Part shown: piece by piece, positions 10,633-20,500 of the stretch
Position numbering within the stretch: the first letter of the stretch is position 1
How the letters are laid out: each line of letters starts with the position of its first letter
NCBI RefSeq assembly: GCF_008195825.1
Contig: NZ_CP043329.1
Location: 806,001-870,000 of the forward strand
From: Pedobacter aquae
Lineage (GTDB): Bacteria > Bacteroidota > Bacteroidia > Sphingobacteriales > Sphingobacteriaceae
Length of the DNA: 64,000 nt
Reading direction: 5' to 3'
The notes under the pieces: model-generated
What the model was told of the DNA's origin: nothing
The model's input: the letters and a program-made list of their open reading frames with translations, nothing else
The model's database searches: none
Program-made: the position numbers and the translations under genes

Positions 10633-12501
10633 ATGAAAACAATATTTAAAAAGGCTTTAAGAAATGCCCTTGTTTATTGTACTGTGATAGTTTCATTTTC
10701 AGCTTGTGTAAACAAAGATGAATTTTTTGAACTACCAGATAGAGGTGGGATAGATGCAAGAATCTGGAGCAACGAAGGTGCTATCCAAATGTTATTAGAT
10801 GGTACTTATCGTTTAATCATGCCAGAGTTTCCTTATCAGTACACTATCAATCAATATGGTATACATTTAGCTAGTGATGAAAATTATTTTTCCGGAACAG
10901 AAGCTTGGGCAAGAAGAGCTATTGGTGTAAATGGTGTTTTAACAAATAATGATGTTAGATACGTAGCCACAAAATATCAAGGTTCTAACGTAGGTGATAA
11001 TAGATATTTTGATATCGCTCGTTGTAATAACGCTATTAAAGGTATTCCAACTGGTACTTTACCAAAGGCAGCACAAGATAAATTGCTAGGTCAGTTTTAT
11101 GCCTTAAGAGCTATGGCTTATTTTGAGTTAACCAGAATTTATGGAGGCGTCCCTTTAGTTTTAGAACCTCAAGATCCTGATAATATAACAGCTTCAGGAA
11201 GAGCAAAAGCAGTAGATTGTATCAATGCTATTGTGAATGATTTAGATTCTGCAATGGTTAAGTTAAATGGCGTTAGCTGGGCAGATGCAACAGAAAGAGG
11301 TAAAATTAACAGAGCAGCAGCAGCAGCTTTAAAAGCAAAAGTATTGCTTTATTGGGCTAGTCCTCAATTTAATCCTGTTAATGATCCTCAACATCCTTAT
11401 GATGCTTCAAGATGGCAAAGAGCTTTTGTAGCAAATAAAGAGGCTTATGATATTTGTGTAGCATCAGGCAGAAGATTAATGACTAATTATGCTACTATTT
11501 TTCAAACAGAAGGTACGGCTAATACAGAAGCCATTATTGTAAGATCTTACAGTAGTACGCTAGAAAGAAGAGGGCATAATGTAGAGTCTAGAATAAGACC
11601 AGCTTCTGAAGGAGGCTCTCCTAATGATGCTTATTTTGCAACTACAAAATTATTAAATGCATATCCAATGAGAGATGGAAGACCAATTCAAGGTCATCCA
11701 GATTATGATGCTACTTTGTTCTGGAGAAATCGCGACCCAAGATTTGAAGCCACCATTGCTTACAATGGTAGTAACTGGAAATTAAGTGGTAATAACAATA
11801 GAAGACAGTGGACTTATGCTAACGCTCTTAATGAAAGCGGCAACAGAGGGGTTTATTGTAAGCGTTTTTCAAGTCCTGATCTTTCTGCATCAGCTGTAAA
11901 CTATACTTCAAATATTGGTGGTAGTGGTATGGATTGGATAGAATTACGTTTTGCTGAGGTAATACTTAATTATGCCGAGTGTGCCAATGAAACTGGCGAT
12001 ATGGTATTGGCAAAAACATTAGTAAGAGAAATTAGAAGAAGAGCTGGTATCATTGAAGGTGCCGCAGGTAATGATTTTGGTTTAGGCTTAGCAACTACTA
12101 CAGAGCAAATGAGAGAGCTTATCACAAACGAAAGAATGGTAGAGTTCGCGTTTGAAGCTAAGCGTCATCATGACTTAAGAAGATTAAGAAGAATGCACAC
12201 TTTAACAGGTACCATAGAAGGTATTCAGATAGCAACTAAAACGACTGCTTTAAGAACGCATTTAGAAACCATTAATCCAACAACAGGATTAAGAAATAGA
12301 GATACTTTAAATATAAATGTTAGAAGTACATATCTATTCTATTTTAATCCTCATACAGTGGTTATCCCTGGAGGTAATGGTCCTTTTAGTGTTCCAGAGT
12401 ATCATTATTTTTATACTTTCCACAATCAATTTATGAACTCTAGTCCTTTGTTAGAGCACACTATTGGCTGGGAAGGTGGAACCTTTGATCCTCTTAAATA
12501 A
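10633..12501 (+). CDS. SusD/RagB-type surface glycan-binding lipoprotein
   Basis: 622 residues from the ATG at 10633. An upstream in-frame ATG at 10606 overlaps susC and lacks a signal. The lipoprotein signal ends FSACVN (lipidated Cys near residue 26). Typical SusD features follow: YALRAMAYFELTRIYGGVPL near 160, helical TPR-like segments, ILNYAECANETGD near 450, and ITNERMVEFAFEAKRHHDLRR near 510. It sits on the SusC barrel as a lid and binds the incoming glycan. A hairpin just after its stop may set the level of the downstream gene. Confidence 0.95.
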   Translation: MKTIFKKALRNALVYCTVIVSFSACVNKDEFFELPDRGGIDARIWSNEGAIQMLLDGTYRLIMPEFPYQYTINQYGIHLASDENYFSGTEAWARRAIGVNGVLTNNDVRYVATKYQGSNVGDNRYFDIARCNNAIKGIPTGTLPKAAQDKLLGQFYALRAMAYFELTRIYGGVPLVLEPQDPDNITASGRAKAVDCINAIVNDLDSAMVKLNGVSWADATERGKINRAAAAALKAKVLLYWASPQFNPVNDPQHPYDASRWQRAFVANKEAYDICVASGRRLMTNYATIFQTEGTANTEAIIVRSYSSTLERRGHNVESRIRPASEGGSPNDAYFATTKLLNAYPMRDGRPIQGHPDYDATLFWRNRDPRFEATIAYNGSNWKLSGNNNRRQWTYANALNESGNRGVYCKRFSSPDLSASAVNYTSNIGGSGMDWIELRFAEVILNYAECANETGDMVLAKTLVREIRRRAGIIEGAAGNDFGLGLATTTEQMRELITNERMVEFAFEAKRHHDLRRLRRMHTLTGTIEGIQIATKTTALRTHLETINPTTGLRNRDTLNINVRSTYLFYFNPHTVVIPGGNGPFSVPEYHYFYTFHNQFMNSSPLLEHTIGWEGGTFDPLK

Positions 12502-12518
12502 TTTTATATAGTATTTAG

Positions 12519-12551
12519 GCATTACTATTCCATCAAAAAGGATGGTAATGC
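12519..12551 (+). promoter_or_regulatory. Intercistronic hairpin between susD and the third lipoprotein gene
   Basis: GCATTA pairs with TAATGC and CCATC with GATGG, with a CTATT bulge and an AAAAAG loop. There is no T-run, so it is not a classical terminator. It may protect the susCD message from decay or attenuate the next gene. Confidence 0.5.
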
Positions 12552-12572
12552 TTAAAGCAAACCTTTATTAAA

Positions 12573-13502
12573 ATGAAAATAGTAAGAAGTTTAAAAATAT
12601 TTGGGGTTATAACTGGTGTTGTAATATCCTTAACATCTTGTAAAAAAGAATCTGAAAACATTTTTAATATGTTTACAGATGTTAATGTTACTTTTAAAGG
12701 AGATCATCCTTTTAGCGTAACAGATTATAAAGAAGTAAATGATGGAGATAGTGTTTACATAGACTATACTGTTACTTCGGCAAAAGAAGATATGTATCAG
12801 ATAAATGTTTTAGAAATTGGGAGTGCAGTGCCTTTTTTAAGAATACCTATCACTGATGAAACCAAAAGAAGAAGTTTTTCTGGTGTAGTAAAACTTAGAG
12901 CTAATGTAAAATCAGGCAAAACATCTTATCGTGTTTGGCCTGTAGATAAACGTGGTGTTTATATGGGCGATGGATACAAACAGGTGACCATTGATGTTAA
13001 ACCTAATTTTACCCATATCTCTAATAGAAGAATATACCTACCAGACACTGTTGCAAAAGTATTGCCTTGTTATTTCTCTATAAAAACAGGAAACACTTAT
13101 AGTTATACAACAGGCGAAGCAAGTTCAGCAGACATTGATTTTGGTATCTTTAGAACTACTAGTGCTACGCCGGTTATTAATTTATATTCTTTAAGTGCTA
13201 GCCCATTACCATTTGTACCTTATAATATTAGTACATGGACAAAAAGAGCTACTTTATTTAGTGCGCCAGTTAACGGGCATGCAAATACCTTTAACAATAC
13301 TATAAGAACAGGAACACTCTTAGAAACAGAAGCTAGAAGAAGAACCATTAACCTAAGAGCAACAACAACTGGTTTAGTATCAGGTAGCGCTGTTTACTTT
13401 TTAACACCCGAAAATAAGTATGGTTGTATATTAGTAAATGCAGTAAGTTCTGATATTGAGGGTAAACCTTTTATCAATATCAGCGTGAAGGTTCAAAATT
13501 AA
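12573..13502 (+). CDS. SusE-position surface lipoprotein of unknown fold
   Basis: 309 residues with a lipoprotein signal (VVISLTSCKKE, lipidated Cys about residue 23). The mature part is beta-rich, with a repeating pattern suggestive of one or two immunoglobulin-like domains (about 35-150) followed by a region starting NRRIYLPDT that resembles the C-terminal part of SusE/SusF-type binding proteins. Its position immediately after susD, on the same strand and before a terminator, is that of surface glycan-binding proteins. I do not recognise a specific family. The likely job is holding polysaccharide at the cell surface. Confidence 0.65.
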   Translation: MKIVRSLKIFGVITGVVISLTSCKKESENIFNMFTDVNVTFKGDHPFSVTDYKEVNDGDSVYIDYTVTSAKEDMYQINVLEIGSAVPFLRIPITDETKRRSFSGVVKLRANVKSGKTSYRVWPVDKRGVYMGDGYKQVTIDVKPNFTHISNRRIYLPDTVAKVLPCYFSIKTGNTYSYTTGEASSADIDFGIFRTTSATPVINLYSLSASPLPFVPYNISTWTKRATLFSAPVNGHANTFNNTIRTGTLLETEARRRTINLRATTTGLVSGSAVYFLTPENKYGCILVNAVSSDIEGKPFINISVKVQN

Positions 13503-13526
13503 TATTTTTAAAATTCAACATCATCA

Positions 13527-13556
13527 GCCGTTCCTTACTAAAGGAGCGGCTTTTTT
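13527..13556 (+). terminator. Rho-independent terminator after the susCD operon
   Basis: Stem GCCGTTCCTT / AAGGAGCGGC (10 pairs, one G-T), loop ACTA, then TTTTTT. It closes the operon 24 bp after the last stop codon. Confidence 0.88.
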
Positions 13557-13566
13557 ATAGGCTAAA

Positions 13567-13625
13567 ATCCTACAATACTTCGTAAAAATTATATAAATAT
13601 GGTGTATTAGATATTCATATATTTG
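13567..13625 (+). promoter_or_regulatory. Operator-promoter module before the pectate lyase
   Basis: Half-site ATCCTACA (C of CTACA at 13570), second half-site AATTATATA 21 bp on, and -7 box TATATTTG at 13618-13625, 48 bp after the first half-site. The leader to the ATG at 13677 is about 45 nt. Confidence 0.7.
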
Positions 13626-13676
13626 AAATAGTATACCTTATTGATATTGTATATTATCCTAAATTAAATTAATCAA

Positions 13677-15332
13677 ATGAAGAAATTGATGAAGTCTACA
13701 CTGCTAGGGGCTGTTGCGATGGTTGCTACTTATCAAGCACACGCACAATACCCAAGCATACCAGACGATGTACAAAAAGCAACGGCAGAATTAATGAAGC
13801 AAGCTACCAAGCAATCTGATTTAGCTTGGCAAAAAGCACTGCCTATTATAGAGCAGGAAGCAAAGCAGGGAAAACCTTATATTCCCTGGGCAGGTCGTCC
13901 TACAGATTTACCACAGGCAGATATTCTAGCTTTTCCTGGTGCAGAAGGTGGCGGTGCTTATGCTTTTGGTGGTCGTGGCGGTAAAGTTTATGTGGTTACT
14001 AACCTTAATGATAGTGGTCCTGGTTCTTTACGTTGGGCTTGCGAGCAAGGTGGTGCCAGAATAGTAGTTTTTAATGTAGCAGGTATTATCAGATTAAAAA
14101 CGCCTTTAATCATCAGAGCACCGTACATTACCATAGCAGGTCAAACTGCTCCTGGAGATGGGGTTTGTGTAGCTGGCGAATCAGTTTGGTTAAATACCCA
14201 CGATGTAGTGGTTAGATATATGCGCTTTAGAAGGGGCGAAACTTATGTAGGTAGAAGAGATGATGCTATTGGTGGTAATCCGGTAGGAAACATCATGATA
14301 GATCACGTATCAGCAAGTTGGGGATTAGACGAAAACATGTCTATGTATCGCCACATGTATAATGATAGTACTGGTAAAGCAGAGGTTAAGTTAGGTACGG
14401 TAAATATCACTATACAAAACTCTATTTTTTCTGAAGCTTTAGATACTTGGAACCATGCTTTCGGTAGTACTTTAGGAGGCGAAAATTGTGCTTTTGTTAG
14501 AAATCTTTGGGCAGATAATGCTGCAAGAAACCCGTCTATTGGTTGGAATGGCGTTTTCAATTTCGCTAATAATGTAATGTTTAACTGGGTACACCGTTCT
14601 ATAGATGGTGGCGATTATACAGCACAATACAACATCATCAATAACTATTTTAAACCGGGGCCATTAACGCCAAAAACTCAACCTATAGGTTATCGTATTT
14701 TAAAGCCAGAATCAGGTCGTAGTAAACTACCTTATGTTGTTTTTGGAAGAGCACATGTGGAAGGCAATATTGTGGAAGGTAATACTAAAGTAACCCAAAA
14801 TAATTGGGATGGCGGTATACAGTTAGAGAATAAAAAAGGTGAATCTATGACTTATGATGAAGCAAAGCCCTACTTTGCTGCCATGCGAGTTCAAAAGCCT
14901 TTACCAATGCCTAAAATGACAATTATTCCGGCACAACAAGCATACAATTATGTGTTAGATAATGCAGGTGCTACTTTACCAAAAAGAGACCCAGTTGATG
15001 CCAGAATTGTGAAACAAGTAAGAACTGGCGAGATAGAATATATAAAAGATGTAAAACTTCCAGAAGCTGATTTTAAACACCGCAGATTGCCGAAAGATTC
15101 TTATAAAGGCGGTATCATTACAGATATCAGTCAAGTAGGAGGTTATCCAAAATATGAAGGTAAACCATACAAAGACAGTGATAACGATGGTATGCCAGAT
15201 GATTATGAAACTAAAAATGGCTTAAACGCTAAAGATGCTTCTGATGCAGGTAAAATTACAGCTTCAGGTTATTCAAACATAGAAGTTTACCTAAATAGTG
15301 TGGTTGATTTAAAGCAAGTAATACCAAATTAA
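13677..15332 (+). CDS. Pectate lyase (PL1-like, right-handed beta-helix), secreted
   Basis: 551 residues; signal peptide to about residue 23 (YQAHAQ). The beta-helix runs from about 90 to 430. The start FPGAEGGGAYAFGGRGGKVY, and then SLRWACEQGGARIVVF, TIAGQTAPGDGVCV, VVRYMRFRRGE and IMIDHVSASWGLDENMSMY, are typical of PL1-like lyases. Such enzymes cut de-esterified homogalacturonan by Ca2+-dependent beta-elimination. The C-terminus (KDSDNDGMPDDYETKNGLN, about 500) is a Ca2+-binding thrombospondin-3-like repeat. It is a monocistronic unit with its own operator-promoter and terminator. It would cut the galacturonan backbone so that oligosaccharides can pass through SusC. Confidence 0.87.
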   Translation: MKKLMKSTLLGAVAMVATYQAHAQYPSIPDDVQKATAELMKQATKQSDLAWQKALPIIEQEAKQGKPYIPWAGRPTDLPQADILAFPGAEGGGAYAFGGRGGKVYVVTNLNDSGPGSLRWACEQGGARIVVFNVAGIIRLKTPLIIRAPYITIAGQTAPGDGVCVAGESVWLNTHDVVVRYMRFRRGETYVGRRDDAIGGNPVGNIMIDHVSASWGLDENMSMYRHMYNDSTGKAEVKLGTVNITIQNSIFSEALDTWNHAFGSTLGGENCAFVRNLWADNAARNPSIGWNGVFNFANNVMFNWVHRSIDGGDYTAQYNIINNYFKPGPLTPKTQPIGYRILKPESGRSKLPYVVFGRAHVEGNIVEGNTKVTQNNWDGGIQLENKKGESMTYDEAKPYFAAMRVQKPLPMPKMTIIPAQQAYNYVLDNAGATLPKRDPVDARIVKQVRTGEIEYIKDVKLPEADFKHRRLPKDSYKGGIITDISQVGGYPKYEGKPYKDSDNDGMPDDYETKNGLNAKDASDAGKITASGYSNIEVYLNSVVDLKQVIPN

Positions 15333-15355
15333 TATCAATTTTTCTTTCTATTTAT

Positions 15356-15390
15356 AATCTCCGTTTGTTTTACATTCGGAGATTTTTTTT
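15356..15390 (+). terminator. Rho-independent terminator after the pectate lyase gene
   Basis: Stem AATCTCCG / CGGAGATT with a 13-nt loop, running into eight T. Confidence 0.85.
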
Positions 15391-15546
15391 GCAGGTAAGT
15401 TTTCTCAAATCCTTTTCTTAATAACATTCGTAAAATAGAAGATGAAATTTATCTGTTCATTATCAGTTGTTTATTATAAAACATTTTAAATTATGAAAAT
15501 AAAATTTTACATTAATCTTAAATTTTAAATCAATTTTAGTTTGCTA

Positions 15547-16994
15547 ATGATATTAGCCCTATCATCATTAGCATTTTACTTATTAATTGTATACGCTGTG
15601 GAAAACTATATGCAGGAACTCTATATAGAAAAATATCTACCGAGTTTTTTAGTAAACTCTAAAACATATGCTGTTGTAGTTACAGATTTGGAAGGCTTTT
15701 ATACGTATGTTAATTCTTACTTTTTTGATAAGTTTTCCTTTATTACAAATCATTTTATTGGTTTACATTCGTTCTTAACCATCAATCCTAAAGATCACGA
15801 AGCTTGTCTACATTCAGTACAGCAATGTTTTGTAAACTCTAATGCTGTTGTTAAAGTAGCTTTAAGAAAACCTGAAAATCATTTAAATGATTTTTACTGG
15901 ACATCATGGGAATTCTCTTTATTAAAAGATGAAAACCAAGATATTTTAGGAGTACTTTGCATTGGGCATGATATTACAGAAACAGAGCTAGCTAGTAAAA
16001 GAGCCTTAGAATTTTCACAAAAAGTAGAAACCATTTTAGATAAAATGAGTGACGGGTTTATTCAGCTAGATCAAGAGCTAAAGCTTTTAAAAACCAATAA
16101 AGTTGCCCGAGATATTTTCTTCCCTAATCAAATAGAAATTTACGGAAATTGTATTCTTGATATCTTAAATAAAGATTTAGTGAGTAAATATTTAGCTCAA
16201 TTTAAGAATGCTTTACATTCTAATATTTCTTTAGCTTTTGAAGATTTTCACGAGGAAACCAACCATTGGTTAAATATCGTTATACACCCAACATCAGAAG
16301 GATTAAGTGTTTTTATTAGGGATGTTTCGCAAGAGAAAATAAGTCAAATCGAATTAAGTAAATCAGAATATAAGCTTAAAGCTATTCTAGATAGTACTAC
16401 AGATGGTAATCTCTTAATTAATCCGGAAATGAAAATCATCAGTTTTAACAAAACAGCTTTAAACGATTTTCATTTTTATTACAATAGTGAACTTAAAGAG
16501 CAATTAGATGTAAGAACATTTCTACCAGAAGAAAATAGAAAATTATTTGATATTTATTTCCCTTTGGCTTTAAAAGGACAAAAAAGTACAGTTGAACTAG
16601 AAAAAGAAATTGATGGTAAAAAACTTTGGTTTGAAGTTTCTTATTTACCCGTTTATAATGCCAATTCTCAATTAATAGGAGTTTCAAAAAATACTAGGGA
16701 TATCACTGTAAGAAAGCTAGAAGAAATTAAAATCATCAAACAAATGAAGCTTTTAGGTCTATTGCTTGGCAGCAATCTCATGAATTAAGAAGGCCAGTTG
16801 CTAATTTATTAAGCTTATGCGATTTATTAATCAATGATAAAGACGAAAGGGAAGAAATTAAGGATTATTATATTGATAGTATTTTAAAAAGCACTAAAGA
16901 GTTAGATGTTATTATTAAGTCTATCATTCTGCTGGCTAGTGAAAATGAATTTGTGAATGAAATTAAAAATAATCCAAATTATCCTCATCAATAA
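15547..16994 (+). pseudogene. PAS-domain membrane sensor with HisKA-like end, broken by a one-base frameshift
   Basis: As read, the frame stops at 16788 after about 413 residues. One N-terminal membrane segment (about 1-18) is followed by three PAS-like domains (about 35-145, 150-260 and 275-400; RDITVRKLEE ends the last). From about 16745 the +1 frame continues with EAFRSIAWQQSHELRRPVAN, the phospho-acceptor helix of a histidine kinase, to a stop at 16992-16994. A single missing A in CAAATGAAG restores one protein of about 482 residues. Even then there is no ATPase domain, so it would be a PAS/HisKA-only protein. An upstream in-frame TTG (15541) could be the start instead of the ATG. A sequencing error is as likely as a real mutation. 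Placed between two PUL units, it may sense a related signal. Confidence 0.7.
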
Positions 16995-17027
16995 AAGATT
17001 TTTATTAAGTCTACTTGTCTTGATAAT

Positions 17028-17086
17028 ATCCTACATTTTTTGGTAAAAATTATACAGGAAATAAACTGCTATAGCCGTTATATTTG
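17028..17086 (+). promoter_or_regulatory. Operator-promoter module with no protein gene directly behind it
   Basis: Half-sites ATCCTACA (C of CTACA at 17031) and AATTATACA 21 bp on; -7 box TATATTTG at 17079-17086, 48 bp after the first. A transcript would begin near 17093. The next large gene begins only at 17584 and has its own module and two terminators in between. Confidence 0.65.
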
Positions 17087-17092
17087 TTTTAT

Positions 17093-17226
17093 CATTTGTT
17101 AATGAATATTAATAAATGAGCGTTGATGTTTTGTTATATATGATATTTTCATTTTATGTAACGCTATAGAACAAAATATTCATACAAAGAATTTTCTTAG
17201 TCGAGTGGTTTCACTAGGAATTTTTT
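17093..17226 (+). ncRNA. Candidate PUL-associated small RNA
   Basis: A region of about 134 nt lies between the predicted start of the module at 17028-17086 and a terminator at 17194-17226. It contains an arm pair AGCGTT / AACGCT (near 17118 and 17160), suggesting a folded 5' domain. The only open frame is a 17-codon ATG-TAG (17116-17169) that encodes a hydrophobic peptide; this could be a peptide gene but is easily chance. Bacteroides PULs are known to carry regulatory small RNAs, so the setting is reasonable. No sequence family is recognised. Confidence 0.4.
17194..17226 (+). terminator. Rho-independent terminator 1 in the 589-bp gap
   Basis: Stem TTCTTAGT / ACTAGGAA (one G-T pair) followed by TTTTTT at 17221-17226. 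Confidence 0.7.
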
Positions 17227-17256
17227 AACTCATACTTTAGGTATATTGGTTGGCTT

Positions 17257-17297
17257 AAAAGGAGGAGAACTGCCCATCGGTTTTTCCTCCTTTTTTT
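17257..17297 (+). terminator. Rho-independent terminator 2 in the 589-bp gap
   Basis: Stem AAAAGGAGGA / TCCTCCTTTT (10 pairs) with an 18-nt loop that runs into further T. It would stop any read-through from the preceding small transcript. Between it and the next promoter (17298-17427) I see only AT-rich sequence. Confidence 0.75.
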
Positions 17298-17427
17298 GTA
17301 TTAAATTATTATTACTTACCACGCAATATATCTTAAATGTCCATAGTATCAAGTCTTATTATGTCTTTTTTAATGATGTTAATGCCTTTTTTTAATAAAC
17401 ATAATTGCTATTCGGTGTCATGGTAAA

Positions 17428-17486
17428 ATAGTACAAGACATAGAGAAAATGCTACAAAAATAAAAGGTCTTTATCCATTAAATTTG
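17428..17486 (+). promoter_or_regulatory. Operator-promoter module before the long glycosidase operon
   Basis: The second half-site ATGCTACA (C at 17452) is strong. The first, ATAGTACA (at 17431), is degenerate but in exact register 21 bp upstream. The -7 box TAAATTTG at 17479-17486 is 48 bp from the first. The leader to the ATG at 17584 is about 90 nt. Confidence 0.6.
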
Positions 17487-17583
17487 TAGTAAAATGAACC
17501 AATTTATATCAATCAGGATAATTTCTATAAGCTTAAATGAGTAATTTGCTTAAAGAAAATTTTCGGATATAAATTAAGCCTAA

Positions 17584-20500
17584 ATGATACTTGCTTTGCT
17601 AAAAAAAATACTTCAACATGGTGTAAATAGTCTTAGCTTAAACGGCTATAGTTTAGGTGTTTATTTGTGTTTAGGATTATTCCCATTAAGTGTTGAAGCG
17701 CAAAGAAAAGAAGCTCCAAAATCTCCTGTTTATCTTCAAAAAGATGGTAAGCTTGCATATACGCCAGATACTTTAGGTAATCGTATCCCTGATTATTCTT
17801 ACAGCGGCTACCAAGCAGGTGAAAAAGCCATACCAAATGTTGCTGTAAAAATTGTTGTACCTGCTGTAGAAGGCGATGCAACTGCTACTATACAAGCAGC
17901 TATAGATGAGGTAGCTAAATTACCTTTAGATAAAAATGGTTTTAGAGGTGCTGTTCTCTTGCAAAAAGCTGTTTATCAGGTTTATGGAACTATCAAAATT
18001 AATACTTCCGGTGTTGTTTTAAGAGGCAATGGCTTTGTAGAAAATGGTACTACTATTTTAGGTAAAGGCACAAATAGAGAAATATTAATTCGGGTTTTAG
18101 GAAAACAAAATCAGGTAAAGCAAACACCTATTTCTATTACAGATGATTACGTTCCTGTTAACGCTTTTCAGTTTAAACTTACTGATATTGGCCCGTTTAA
18201 AGTAGGAGATCAAATCCTGATCCATCGTCCATCTACACAAGAATGGATTGCTAAACTAAATACCGTAACTTTTGGTGGGGGTTTAAGCAGTTTAGGATGG
18301 AAGCCCGGTCAAAGAGATATTTTTTGGGATAGAAAAATTACTGCTATCAATGGCAATACCATCACCATTGATGCGCCTATCACCACAGCTTTAGATAAAC
18401 AATTTGGACAAGCTACTGTAACCCAATACCAATGGGATGGCCGCATTACCAACGTTGGGATAGAAAATCTGCAATTGGTATCAGATTACAATCAGCAAAA
18501 TAAAAAAGATGAAGACCACCGCTGGAATGCCATCAACATAGAAAATGCGGTCGATGTTTGGGTAAGACAAATCACTTTCAAGCATTTTGCTGGTTCTGCA
18601 GTTTATGTAAACCAACACAGTAAGCGTGTTACTGTACAAGATTGTAAATCTTTAGCCCCGGTATCAGAAATTGGTGGCGAACGTAGGTATACTTTTTATA
18701 CCAAAGGACAACAAACCTTATTTCAAAGGCTTTATTCTGAATTTGGTTACCACGATTTTGCGGTAGGTTTTATGGCAGCTGGGCCAAATGCTTTTGTACA
18801 ATGCCAAGCCATAAATCCTTATAGTTTTAGTGGAGCAATAGACAGCTGGGCTTCAGGTTCTTTGTTTGATATTATGAATATAGACGGCCAAGCTTTAAGT
18901 TTTGCCAATAGAGGTCAAGATGGGCAAGGAGCAGGATGGACAGCCGCTAACAGCCTTTTTTGGCAATGTAGCGCTGCTAAAGTGTATAATGAGCAAGCAC
19001 CCACAGCTCAAAATTGGGCTTTTGGTACTTGGGCACAATTTGCTGGCGATGGTTTTTGGGATATGTCTAATGAGCATGTAAATCCAAGAAGTTTTTATTA
19101 TGCACAGTTAGAAGACCGTTTAGGAAAATCGGCAACAGCCAGAAAATTTTTATTACCCGTAGCATCAGAAGCATCTTCTAGTCCTTCTATAGAAACAGCT
19201 TTAGCATTAACGCAGCTAGCAGCAAAACCTGTTTTACAGTTAAGTCAGTTTATTGATGATGCTGGCTCAAGAACTCCGATAAGTACCGAAGCTAATGGCG
19301 CTAAAATTATAAAACCTATTATCGCTAAAGCAACTCCTAAAGTTGGCGATATGCAGGTGAAAAATGGTTTCATCGTTTACCAAAACAAGGTTATTACAGG
19401 TGCCAAGCAAGATATACAATGGTGGTCTGGCAGTGCTAGACCGTTCGCTTTAGCTAAAATGCGTCCACATATTACCCGTTTTGTACCTGGTGAAATTGGT
19501 AATGGTTTAACCGATGATTTAGAAGAACTTACTACTACCATGCAACAAAAAAATGTGGTTGCAATGGATCATAATTACGGTTTATGGTACGAGCGTAGGA
19601 GGGATGACCACCAACGTGTAAGAAGAATGGATGCTGAAGTTTGGCCTCCGTTTTACGAGCAACCTTTTGCCCGCAGCGGCAAAGGTACCGCTTGGGATGG
19701 CTTAAGTAAATACGATTTAACCACGTTTAACAAATGGTATTGGGGTAGATTACAACAGTTTGCCAACCTTGCTGATGAAAAAGGTCTAGTGCTTTTACAT
19801 CAAAACTATTTTCAGCACAATATTCTAGAAGCTGGTGCCCATTATGCAGATTTCCCTTGGCGACCAGCAAATAATATCAATAATACAGGTTTTCCGGAGC
19901 CTGTACCTTATGCTGGTGATAAGCGCATTTTTATGGCAGAGCAGTTTTACAATGTTAATCATCCCGTAAGGAGGGCTTTACATCGCAACTATATTCGCCA
20001 ATGTTTAGAGAACTTTAAAGATAATTCATCAGTGATACAACTTACCAGTGCAGAGTTTACGGGGCCTACACATTTTGTAGCTTTTTGGTTAGATGTGATT
20101 AAAGAATGGGAACAAGAAACCGGAAAGCAGTCCATTATTGGTTTAAGCGTTACTAAAGATGTACAAGACGAGATTTTAGCAGACCCCGAGCGTTCTAAAT
20201 ATGTTGATGTTATTGATATCAGATATTGGTTTTATCAAGAAAACGGTGTGGCTTATGCACCTAAAGGCGGACAAAATTTAGCGCCAAGGCAGCATGCTCG
20301 TTTAACTAAAGTTGGTAAATCTTCTTTTGAGCAGGTTTATAGGGCTGTGGCCGAGTATCGTTCTAAATATCCAGATAAAGCGGTTATCTATAATGCAGGT
20401 AATTACGATAGAATGGGTTGGGCAGTATTCATGGCTGGCGGGTCTCTGGCAGATTTGCCTCTTATCGCTGATGAAAATTTCTTAAAAGACGCTGCAACCA

